In this document: positions 33,807-45,800 of the stretch, piece by piece
How the letters are laid out: each line of letters begins with the position of its first letter
Numbering within the stretch: the stretch's first letter is position 1
Assembly (NCBI GenBank): GCA_023213315.1
Contig: JAKCPI010006182.1
Span: forward strand, 248,001 to 312,000
Length of the DNA stretch: 64,000 nucleotides
Direction of reading: 5' to 3'
Origin: Euborellia annulipes
Taxonomy: Eukaryota > Arthropoda > Insecta > Dermaptera > Anisolabididae
Translations under genes and position numbers: made by a program
Notes under the pieces: model-generated
Told to the model about the DNA's origin: nothing
Seen by the model: only the letters and a program-made list of their open reading frames with translations
Database searches by the model: none

Positions 33807-35043
33807 CCATGGGGAACATAAACATTTGCACCCTAACAGGTTTGCAAGACGCCTACTAGTTAGGCAGCCCAATCGACTCACCACTACATATGCAGTGTCT
33901 GTGTGAATTTACCTGAGCTAGGGTTCTGAGGGTCTTTTATGATAGACCATAAACCAACCCTTTTGAACAATCTATATAGCGATATAGCGTAGCCTTTTCA
34001 TATCAAATGAATTTGATCTCAAATTAATAGAATTTCAACATTTTAATTAATCTTATCTTCTTATTTGGAAAAAATTAACTTATTTCACAATTTGAACGAA
34101 ACTTGTGTCCCAATTTTTAGTAAAATTTTTCCGATATCTATAGACCTTTATACCAGGTAATAATATCTCGGGGCGTTAAAATATTCTTATTTATATTCTT
34201 AAAAAAAAAAAACTGTTATTTCGGATTTTTGTAACGAGAGATCTTACAACATAGAATGTGGCATGTTCAGACAATAGATAAAATTTAAATAAAATAAGAG
34301 AAAGTAAAAATTTGCGAATTCTTCTTTCTATCTCGCAATGCAAGAAGCCAGATCGATGAAATTTAATAAATAATTCTTGCCCTAAAATTGGAGATCTGTT
34401 TCAAATTTTGTAGTAAATACTTCAACCGGAAGTAGGCCTACTTTACCTAAGATTATAGAAGTATTTTAAAAATGTAATATTTTTAGTAAAGAAAGTGAGA
34501 AAGAAATGCACTTCTCTTTTGAGTAGCAAAGTGGCGAAAATATATTTCAATTCTTTGCTATCGATTCTGGCCTATTAATTTGTTGCCCGGCTATTTAAAT
34601 GTATGGTATATGTTTATAAAACTTTCAAACCCTTCTTACCAAGAATGGAATTAGGCCACTTTCAAAATTAATAACCAGATTAAAATATTTTTAAAAGGTA
34701 ATTTTTATAATCTTAGGTAAAGTACTAACTACTTCCGGTTGAAGTATTGTAATTACTCCAAAATTTGAAACAGATATACAATTTTAGTGTAAGAATTATT
34801 TACTAAATTTCACCGATCTGGCTACTTGCATTGCGAGATAGAGAGAGGAATTCGCAAATTTTTATTTAAAATGTATCTATTTTCCAAAGGGATGGTTTAT
34901 GGCTTCTTCATAAAATACCCTCAGAACCCTAGCTCAGGTAAATTCACACAGACACTGCATATGTAGTGGTGAGTCGATTGGGCTGCCTAACTAGTAGGCG
35001 TCTTGCAAACCTATTAGGGTGCAAATGTTTATGTTCCCCATGG
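33807..35043. repeat. second giant palindrome, directly adjacent
   Basis: The ends ccatggggaacataaacatt and its inverse are flanked by TA. The outer arms of about 125 nt (33807-33930, 34917-35043) are nearly identical, with agttaggcagcccaatcgac inverted. Inner arms at about 34300-34490 and 34690-34860 are more diverged (caaccggaagta, tcgcaatgcaagaagccaga). Confidence 0.82.
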
Positions 35044-35589
35044 TAGATAATTAAAATTTCTCAAAAATATTTTTTTCTCTTTGTCAGGGCTTCAATAAAC
35101 TTAGCTCCTCTCCCACCCTTAAAATAAACCAAATAGGCCTATTTCACATTTATGCTATCGAATTGGACTTAATCAGAGATTTGAAAATATGACCCAACTC
35201 AATTATGAGTTCAAAGTCAAAGAAGTCAAAGACATCAATGACCATGACAATTAATCATTAGCCGTGTTTATATAAGCCCAAAAATTATTCATTCTAATTT
35301 TAAAATAATCATCTCAATTTATATAATGTTTTTAAATTTATAAATATAAAAAAAAATTCGCGAATGACTCCGCCTAGACTTTCTCGACTGCTCTCCAAAT
35401 ACAGTACGTTAATTATCTTACACTAAAAGTGTAAAATTATATCAACTTAAAGTAAATACGTCAACCGGAAGTAGTACTTTAATATACCTAATAAGTTTTC
35501 AGTTTTATATTAAAATATCTTAATGAATTATAAAATTTATTTTGAAGATAATGTGTTTACTACATTTTATTTTTTATATTCTTTTATAT

Positions 35590-36610
35590 ATTACTTTCTC
35601 TTACCCTATATATGAAATATATAGAGAGAGAAAGTATTGCGATCATGTCAAAAATTCGATGTCGAGATTTTGATGGATATACATGTTTTGAGGTCCCCTG
35701 AGTCCAAAAAAGTGGGTCCCGCAAATTGGTCTGTGTGTGTGTGTGTGTGTATGTATGTGTGTGTGTCTGTATGTGTGTGTGGACAGATTTTTAGCATGAA
35801 GGAGTTGAGCTAGCGGATTGAAATTTTATATTTAACTTAGGTACCTTTGAAGAATCTCAAAATAAGCTTTTGAACAAAATCGGCCAAAAAGTACTAGTAC
35901 TTTACTGATGTACTTTTTCAGTTTTTTTCGATTTTCTCAAAATTCGCTCTAACGATTTTGATTAAAATTCAAAAATCAACTATTTTTAGATGCTCTTTCA
36001 AATGTATATTCTCATTTTGCCGTTGAAATCTTCTGAAGACCACTTTACTCTTGTTCTTCATAGGAAAGATAGAAATGGTTGCCATGGTAACAGAATTTAA
36101 ATCTTTTTCTTTTTATTAGATTAAAAATCAATTATTATTTAAATTCCCATTTATTTTTATTTTATTTCTGTCTTTAATTGTTTCGGAGAAAACATCTCTC
36201 TCTCTCTCTCACTTGCAAACATTATCGTCTTTCACTTTCACCTCTCCCATCATAGGCCTAATGTTAATTTCCTATAGGGATTTGTATGTTAATTTCGATC
36301 AAAAGGGGGACCCCTTTGGAACTTTTTACGCATTTAAAATTTTTTTTTTCCAATTCTTATGAAAGTTTGTATTTATTTACGATTCTATATTGTGTATAAA
36401 ATGTCCAAATATGAGATTAAAATTTTGAAAAATAACCATAGTTTATTTCAAGCAATCAACATTTAAAATGCAAGTTTGAAACTAAGGTGCTATGGGAAAC
36501 GAAATATATCTTGACACAAAAAATCTGGTGTGAACAGCACGGTGCACAACTTTCTCTTACCGAAGGGTAAGAGAAAGTTGTGTGCTGTGCGCCAGTCACA
36601 CCAGATTTTT
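35590..36610. repeat. dispersed repeat, long copy
   Basis: Runs from ttactttctcttaccctata through a (GT)n tract (about 35731-35780) to a pair of head-to-head ends (gcacggtgcacaactttctc then gaaagttgtgtgctgtgcgc). A highly similar inverted copy lies at 56125-56985. Confidence 0.8.
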
Positions 36611-36611
36611 T

Positions 36612-37030
36612 TTATGCGCTCGGATCTCTGCCCCCCCCCCGCAATGCGTGGGTGTTATTTACGCCCTTGGCACTTTTTAACTTTGTGATTACTAGAGACC
36701 GGACAAAAAAGCATAAAAAAATGAAAAAAAAGTGCTTAAAAAAGCATAAAAAACTTGAATAAAAAGTTGTTAAATAAGCATAAAAGTTGAAAAAAAGCAT
36801 CTAATAAGCAATTTTTACTCATACCAATGGCGTATACAAATTTTTTTTTAAAGAAACTAAATTTATTCCGCCCCGCCCTGCGAAATTTTTTTTTTTTGCG
36901 GAACCAAATTTTTTCACCCTGCTGAAAAAAATTTTTTTACAGGGCTATATTTTTTCACACTGCGGGATTTTTGAGAATTTTTTTTTTTTTTTTGGGGGGG
37001 GCGGCCCCCCCCCCCTTATATACGTCCCTG
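36612..37030. repeat. MITE fragments with poly-C and poly-T tracts
   Basis: Contains the gtgttatttacgcccttgg end (inverse of 22406), then an element-like stretch about 36828-37031 with CAATGGCGTATAC and TATATACGTCCCTGG ends and long T/G/C runs. No convincing target duplication. Confidence 0.5.
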
Positions 37031-37148
37031 GTGTATGCGTGTGTGAATGGGAAAAATTTTTTTAATAAAAAAAAAAAATTATAAGTATTCGTAAAATAAG
37101 TTCAAATAAGCACGAAAAACTCCAAAAAAGCAAAAAAAGCATAAAAAA

Positions 37149-37450
37149 TTAGGAACCGACCGAATATTCGGTTTCGGCCAAAAATCATGGTTTCGGCCAA
37201 AAAGTGGCCGAACCTTTCGCCGGCCGAAACCAGAGTCTGAAAAAAATGGGATGAGACTCGCATGCAAAAAAAAAAAGGTCAAATAATTTGCACTTGAGGG
37301 AGAAAAAAATTTAGTCTCCCTAAGGGGGGGAAAAAAAAAGGTAAAATGAAAAAATTCTTATAGGAAATACAAGTTTCGGTTTCGGCCGAAACTAAGGTTG
37401 AGGCTGAATATTCGGTTTCGGTTGAAAATCTTGTTTCGGTCGGACCCTAT
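37149..37450. mobile_element. MITE-like repeat with CCGACCGAA ends
   Basis: The left end, taggaaccgaccgaatattc, and right end, gtttcggtcggaccctata, are inverted, and ggtttcggcc words recur inside. Class not determined. Confidence 0.6.
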
Positions 37451-38756
37451 AAAAAATGTAATCTCAATGCACTTAGTTTTTCCTAATTCGTATAGAAATT
37501 AAATATCTAATGGTTGCTTATAAAATTCAGCAATATGCATTTTGCTTAAAAAAGATTGACCGAGCATTTTATTTCAGTGAAGAATAATTTTAGTTGGTGG
37601 TTAATTGTAAAAATTTCAATTTAATCTTATGCGAAAAAATTTCTCTCACTTTTGTTATTCCAAATTTGGATAGAAATGAAAAATTTCCTATTGTATATGG
37701 CTAAAAAATTAACTTAGCATATTGTAAGGTATATTATCACGCTCCTATTTAGGGTTTTAGAAAGAATTTATAAACCCTTTAAAAATTTTCTATACATTTT
37801 TTTGCTAGTAAAAAACAAAAATCTGGAGTTGCCAAGCTGACCGCGCTATCTTTTGACCATTCATGTAACTAACTAGTGTTATTCTATTATTACTTTCTCT
37901 TATTTTTCTATAACAAACAAAGATTTATTGCACAAAACCTTCCTACGTCAATGTCTCTATTTCGATAAACCCTGAATTTTTATCTCTCAATTAAGAAATT
38001 CTTTTTTTATTTTTAAAATGAGACAAACAATTTTGGCGCTATTTATAACACCCTTGAATTTCTCTCTTTTCATTATAGTAACCTCATAATTGTGCTTCTC
38101 CCTCTTAAATTGACTGACCCTTTCCATAATAACTGATTTTTGGAATTTTAGCAACCTAATAATTTGTTAAAACATCGGCATTTTTTTCAAACCCAATTTT
38201 ACTGATAGCACTTTTTTGAGTAGAGGAATTGCAAGTGAGGAAATGGAATGAAAATAGAGAAATAGAGAATGGGGAAGGATGCATTTGATGTTCCCGGGTT
38301 GGACACACACCTACTTGCATACTTGAAAACTTTTGAACTTTGCCTGTTTGCCCTGAGTGCGTAGTGCTGGTGCGTAGTGCGTAGTTCCCTTTGCCACCCA
38401 ACTGAAGGCCTCTTCCCTCCTTTCTTTTAGATTACTCCCTCTCCTATTCCTATTGCCATTCTCTTAGTTCTCAAATCCCCTCTTAATTTTCCTTGTCCCC
38501 CTGATTCTTCCTTCTGCTGGTAACAGAATGATTTTATTTCCAGTTCATTTCTTTTCTTTCATTTGCAGCTGCAGCTGGCTTCCTCGATATTTCCCTTTGT
38601 CTCTCCCATCCCAAATTCTAACCTTAACTTGCTGTCAAAGTAGCCAAATGACACCTCAACTTTTCACCTCTCATCATTTTTAAATTTAAATAATGTAAAA
38701 CATAGTAATTGTTATTTTATACATTTCTTCAAATTATTTGTTTGTTGTTTTTTTAG
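37451..38756. other. intergenic or intronic sequence upstream of the CD36-like start
   Basis: AT-rich, changing to C/T-rich at 38400-38640, with no recognised repeat. The last bases are a polypyrimidine tract and AG (38755-38756), a likely splice acceptor for a 5' untranslated intron. Confidence 0.45.
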
Positions 38757-38767
38757 ATTTCTTAAAT

Positions 38768-38890
38768 ATGGGCTGTTGCACACCCAAAACTAAAAAGATC
38801 GTCGTTTTTGGAGTGGGCGGATTTCTTATCGTCCTCGGATTTGTTGTTGGAGGCGTCTGGAATATCATTTACGAATCTGTTCTTCAAACG
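38768..38890 (+). CDS. CD36-like exon 1: N-terminal tail and first TM
   Basis: MGCCTPKTKKIVVFGVGGFL then a hydrophobic segment to VWNIIYESVLQT, the usual start of the ectodomain. Phase 0, donor gtgcgt. Confidence 0.9.
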
Positions 38891-39505
38891 GTGCGTTAAT
38901 TTATTGAGTATTTGAAAAAATTTCACATATAATTTATCATTAAATACATATGTTTTATTATTATAAACAAATGCTTTGCTAAAACTATATTAATTATAAT
39001 TCAAAAATATTTATACATTTCATACATACTTGCTAATTTAAATCAGTAAATTACTAATTTGTTACAATTATTATTTATACTATGTTAGATATAATTTATT
39101 TGTCGTTCGTTATATTTTTTTATGCATATAAAAAGAAAATCAAAAAATTTTATAATTTTTTATTAATATGAAATTTAGTATTTTTGTATTTTATGTAACT
39201 CCCCCCCTGATCTACTCAGTGGGAATAAGTGATTTTATTATTTTACATATCAGATAACAATTATACGTTTATACAAATAGGCACCCAGGCGATAAAAATT
39301 ATAGAAAACTAACGGCCAATACTAATAAAGGTCCAATTTGTGATGGTTTGGTGGTTGGTCGTCCCTAAAAAATTCAATCTATTTTATCTAAATATAAATA
39401 GTTCTTTCTAAAATATTTGACTTTGACTTTGCAAAATTTTAATGAGAAAATTTTCTACTATGAATCAATTTGACATAAGAATAATAAAAATTATATATAT
39501 ATATG

Positions 39506-39556
<51 letters not shown>

Positions 39557-39844
39557 AAACCAACAACACATCGACTTGGGGAGGCAGACTGAGGCCCCGT
39601 AGTCAATCTAAACCGAACACAAACGCAATCACACACACTCAACCTTCCTCCTGCTCTCAGAGACCAAACCAAGCCTCTGAGGCATCCAAATTGACCTGGG
39701 GACCAGCAAGACTGCGACCCCGTAAACAAACCATCCCAACAATTCCCCCTAATTCCATACTCTTGAAAATGGCTCCAAAAGGAGAGCCGAAACGTCGAGT
39801 AAATCTCACCATCACACGCGACTCAACCCGAGAAAACTTATCTT

Positions 39845-39882
<38 letters not shown>

Positions 39883-42800
39883 AAGATAAGTTTTCTCGGG
39901 TTTTTGCATACATCCGGTCGCGGAAACCTTCCAGAACATATATATATATATATATATATATACATTCACTCTCTGTCCATGGTATGAGATAAATATAAAT
40001 TTTTGGGCATTAACATGGTTGAGCCATTTACACTTGTGTATGCCAATTAAACTTGGCGAGAATATATATTTTCATAATTTTTGAAAAAATTTATTATTTT
40101 TGACACCTATCACAAGTCAAATAGTAGACTGGGTAAAAAACATCGTTTGTAAAAAGGTTAATTTTCACCAGTCCGACGTCCTCTCTAGTTGGGGTTAATT
40201 TGAATCTGCTTAAAAGATGTTAATTGGTCTTTGGCTAGGCTGCAATTAAACGGCCCTCAGAGGGTGTCTATGTTTTGTTGAAAATGGTTCCAAAAGGAGT
40301 GCCGAAACGTCTGGTAAATCCGAGCAACCAACGTGACTTAAACTGTGAAATTTTGTCTTTACATATACCCAGTCGGGGGCCCTCCAGAATATATACGCTT
40401 ATATAAAACTATTATTTGCTGATTAATGAGTAATCTTCTCTTAATAAGGAACTATATAACTTAGAATAGAATTAAATGCTCTTTCCTCCCCCCCCTCACC
40501 ATTACTTTTTAATCCTACATTATTAATTGGATTTTATAAAATTTTGTTTTATTCAATCTTTCATCTTTAATAATAATTAAAATAATCCATTTTTTTTTAG
40601 AATCTTGCTCTTGCTCCTGGATCAACGAGCTATAATATGTGGGCTGATTTGAAGATTCCCATGTATTTGGATATTTATATGTTTGATTTCGTAAATGCAG
40701 AAAAATATTTTACATCACTAGAAAAAGGCACACCAATAAAGCCTCAATTTGAAGAGCGTGGGCCTTATATTTTCAAGTAAAAATATTTTATTTATCTTAA
40801 TGTTGTTATTAAGTATTTAGATTTTTTTCTATTTTAGAGAACATCATTTGAGAACAAATATTCATTGGAACGACAATAACACTATTACCTTCCAACAAAT
40901 TCGAACGTGGAATTTTGTACCTAGTTTATCTGGTGGCCAATTAAATGATAAAGTTACATTCATAAATCCCATTCCAATTGTAAGTAAAAGTATATAATTT
41001 ATGTATTCAATGAGGTGTAACGGACACCCCGCGTTCGGGATATAATTCCTTTACCCTGTCATATACTCTTTTGAGTTCAACCTGAGGTTTTGGTCATTTA
41101 CGTGTAGGACAGAGATTGGGGGAAAGATCTCCTTTTTTTAGGATGTTAGCGGAATATCCTCGCAGAAAGATCGCACCGACCGCATTGCGATACTCTCAAG
41201 CAGGGGTGGCCAAGCCAACTGGTCTTGGAAATGCATCATAACCCTGAGGGCCGCGTATAAAATGATATATCCCCTTATTAGTTTTAGACCCAGTATAGAC
41301 ATTTTTGGAGTAAAAAAAATAAAATAAATATATTGCAAAGAGTAGCGACTGAATTTTTATAATGAAGAGATAGTTAAAGAGAGCAGCCACAGCAAAATAA
41401 AGAAAAAATTTTTTCTTGACGACGTTTCCGAATGTTGAGTTTGAAAAGATGGAATTTCGTTTCCGACAGTACATTTGAATTCAAGATGTAAAATTATAAA
41501 CATGGCAGAATATTTATATTTTGTTACCATGGCAACCATTTCTCCTATCTTTCCTACGAAGTATAAGAGTAAAGTGGCCTTCAAAAGATTTCAATGGTAA
41601 AATGAGAATATACATTTTAAAGAGCATCTAAGCTCGAGGTAAACAAAACACATGTCCTGATGAAGGCCGGAAGAATTGGCCCAAACGTCGGCATTGTTAT
41701 TTAATAAAGCAAGATAAAAATTTTTTTCTTTATTTTGCTTTGGCTGCCTTTATCTCTTCATTATAAAATAAATATATTTTATAAAAATCTGTTGAACCTC
41801 GCGGGCCGCAAAAATGTTCATAGTGGGCCGCCGGTTGGCCACCCCTGCCTGCTCTGTTTCATATTGTGTTTTTTTTTCATTATTCATGTTATTCAAAATC
41901 TTCATGTTATTTGAGTAGGAGATAAATATTATTATTATTATTATTATTATCATCCAAAAAATCTTTTGCATTATATACCAAGGGCGTCCACAGGATTTTT
42001 TGCAGGGGGGGCAAGTATTTTCAGATAATGCAGGGGGGGGGCAAGTCACTTTCAGATAAGTTAAAAAAACGTACTTTGATATTAATAATGTTATACATCT
42101 CTTATTAGTATTTAAAGCTTTCTCACCGCGGCAAGGTGGATATATACTGAGAAAGGTTTTTTGTATTTTTTTTTTGTTTTATACATTTTTTTGTATCATT
42201 TTAATTTTCCAGAGGGGGGGGGGGCAAGTGCCTGGTTGCCCCCCCCTGCGGACGCCCATGTTATATACACCAGGATATTTGATAAAAAATAAAATTCATA
42301 AATATATTTAAGATTTAATTTTATAATTATTTAAAAAAAAAAATTCTAGTGTTTGACCTTGGTAATATATATAATTAAATATTTCTAATTGACTTTTTTT
42401 TTAAGACTGCTGCCAAATTAGTCGACAAAATGCCCGATTTTTTAAAATTAATCTTCAACTCGCTGATGAGCAAATTGGAAAAACATCATCTCTACACAAG
42501 ACAAACTGTTGCGGATGCATTATTTAATGGTTTCGATGATAAACTTTTAGACTTAATCAAAGCCGCTAATTACTCCATTGATATGCCTTTTAACAGATTC
42601 GCTTGGTTTGCTCAGGTATTTTTTGTTTTTGTTTTTATTAAACATTCCTTATAAATTTTAATTCTCATTAAATTTTTATTTTTTAGAGAAATAATTCAGC
42701 AACATATGATGGAACTTTTACAATGTACACTGGCTCTGATGATGTTTCTAAGCTTGGCGTATTAACGAGATGGAACTATGTAAATTCAACGGATTTTTAT

Positions 42801-45800
42801 ACTCCAAATACGGATTGTTCTCGAGTTGAAGGCACCACAGGCGAGCTCTGGCCTGCCCCTAAAGAAAGCCATGACCCTGTTAAAATATTTATTCCTGATA
42901 TTTGCACGTAAGTTTTCAAATTATCATAGATTTTTACTAATTTTAATTTTTTAATAAACTTTTATGAATATTTATTTACAAGGACTCTAAGTAAAAGTTG
43001 AGTAAAATAGTCAGCTTTACTTTATATAAAAAAATGTTTAGTTCTTCATTTGTTGAGATTGACTTCTTTATATTAAGAGAAAATTCTTGTAAGTGCTTGC
43101 TCTCGAATTCTGAAACAACAAACACCTCGACTTAGGGAATATTCAGACTGAGACCCTGAAGTCTAGAGTTTAAAGAAATAAAGAAAATTCATCCACATGA
43201 CAACAAAAATACCTAAAGTCTCAGGAAGTTTCGAAAAAGACTTAGCTTTTTTGCAAATATTTCGGCCACTCAAAAGAGACCCATTCTCAGACAGGCGATT
43301 TTCTTAGAGAATATTTCTGAGGTATTTATTTATTTATACAAAAAAAAATTTGCCTTTACTAAGGACAAAGGAGGCATGTATCTACATTTGTGATGCGGAA
43401 AGTGATGCTGGACCTCTTTTCGGCGAAGTAAAATTATCGGTACGGGCATTTTACTCAAATTAGGTCAAAAATATCGATTGAATACAATTCTTCAATATTT
43501 CCTATACAGGTTTATTCGGTAATTTTAGCGATGAGAATCGGATAAATGTTTAAAAATAATCGATTTAGTAACCTTAAATAGTTTTTAATTGTGTTTAAAT
43601 GCGTATCCCTCAAAATAATTATAACTTTGAAAGGCTTTTAGTTCTTGAGAGATCATAGTGATTTTGTTCTTAAAATGTTCAGGAAATTAGATCCCTTTTC
43701 ACTTTCCGCATCACATTTGATGTTGAATGGAGAAAACGGCGTTGAAGTTGAGACGTTTTTGTTTAATCATTTTTATTAGATTAGGAACAAAAATGCCCTT
43801 ACCAAATTTACTCCTTTTTCCATTTTTTTCCCTATTAAAATACATTTGTATAAACATAAAAAGCATTTACTTATTTCTTTATTGTGGTTGCAGTTAGGAC
43901 ATATTTAGATTAGGTATCTCTAATTATGCTTTGTAATTATCAATTAGACAAATATCTTTACCAAAAATTTTTTTTTTTAGATTAGCCAATTTAAATAGAC
44001 ACAAGGGCAAAACCCCTTTCTATTAGATAGAGAAAAAGACCTTGAATTAGCTGGAATGAATATTTCATTATGTACAAAAATGTCAGACACCGTCTTTGAG
44101 CTTCATAGGCCATTCGCATGCGCTTCATTTGTCGCCAATTATAATGTTTGTTTTCTTTACACACTTTTTCTTGATATTAATGATAATCTTAACAAATTTT
44201 TTGACAATTTTCATGCTTGCACTGAGGATAGAAGGCCTCACTCTATACAATGATCGAAATATTTACAATAAAGTTGCTATAGACAGCTTTTTATTTTTCT
44301 TAACTTCCTGTGATTAAATGCCAGAACACATCAACTAGAGTCTATTCAGCTTATATAAGTACAAAACGCAAATTATAGCTGTGATGTTACATTCACAAGA
44401 TAGTAGAAAAATGAGAGACGCAGCTCAAGTTTTTTCTTTATTTATTTAATGCACACAATTGACGTTTCGGTTCCATGTTTGAACCATCTTCAGAGCTGGC
44501 GAAAAGTCCTTATGAAAGTGTGACTGTGGATTTTATACATTGTTGAACCCAAATCCTTATATAAGAAATATATACATAGTATGCGATGCCCAAGTACATA
44601 AAAAATTTCTTTATATAAGGGTTTAATTCAACAATGTAGGCACCTTCATAATGACTTTTCGCCAGCTCTGAAGATGGTTCAAACACGGACCCGAAACGTC
44701 AGCTGTGTTGATTAAATAAATAAAGAAAAAACTTTATCTGCGTCTCTCATTTTTTTACCCTCTTTAAAGTTGTTTCTATTTCAGAAGTTGACTTCTTCCT
44801 CCCCCTCTACATTTATTTTTAAAATGAAAATTTTTCCAGGTATTTAACATTGACTTACACCAATGATATGACAAAAAATGATGTTACCGGCTTCCGATAT
44901 TTCGCATCAAAAGAAAATTTAGCCACTAGTGGTGATCACAAATGTTACTGTGCAGAAGAAGATGCTACGTGTCAAGCTGCTGGAACTATGGATATAGCTA
45001 AATGCAAATTCAATGCGCCTGTATTTGTTTCATTTCCACACTTCTATCTAGCTGATGAAAGTTATTTAACGCCATTAGATGGGCTTAATCCACAAAAAGA
45101 TTTACATGAATTCTATGTTGGATTAGAACCTGTAAGTATAATTTTAATCTTATTAAGGAAACGCTTAAATATACAAAGCCTATAGCTAATATTGAAAAGA
45201 TATCGAATTCTTATTTAAATTTGAGAATGTTAAGTAAATCGATTCACCAATTAATCAAATAGTTAATTAGAAATGAGTAACACACTTAAAATGAATTATA
45301 TAGGGTCATTTTAGGAGTGAGGTCAGCTTTTTAATGGATTTTACATAATTGGGCCAATTTTAATACCCACTTTTCTTAATTCTAATATTTCATGGAATGA
45401 GACATTTTTTTTAGATTATTTATTTTTAATTTTTTTTTTCTTTTTGTAAATAAACCTAATTAACTTTTCAATATCTGCTTTTCTCCATTTCTTTTAATTT
45501 TTTCGAAATTATGAAATAATTTTCAGGCTATGTATTAATTCATAAGAAATTATCAAGCAAGGGTTGCGAAAGCACAGACTGACAGCTAAAATTTTTTTCT
45601 CTAAATATTTTATTTCGTTCTTTTGTAAAATTGTATAATTACAAGATCTCTCACCTGATGAGCATCATTACTCAGCTGCCTAATGCAAATTATAAATTCT
45701 TTTTTGACACTTATTGGGCCCTGACGATGCCTCTATCGAGCACGAAATAAAATATTTAGAGAAAAAAATTTTAGCTGCCAGTCTGTGCTTTCGCAACCCT

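Larger units (their letters stand above)
44400..44765. repeat. palindromic repeat with two hammerhead-like motifs
   Basis: The arms atgagagacgcagctcaag and ctgcgtctctcat, followed by cgccagctctgaagatggttc on both strands, enclose a loop. See the two motifs listed separately. It lies at the end of CD36-like intron 5. Confidence 0.75.

Noticed and set aside
39657..39987. Frames with YIYIYIYI stretches on both strands
   Set aside because: Translations of (AT)n microsatellites, not proteins.
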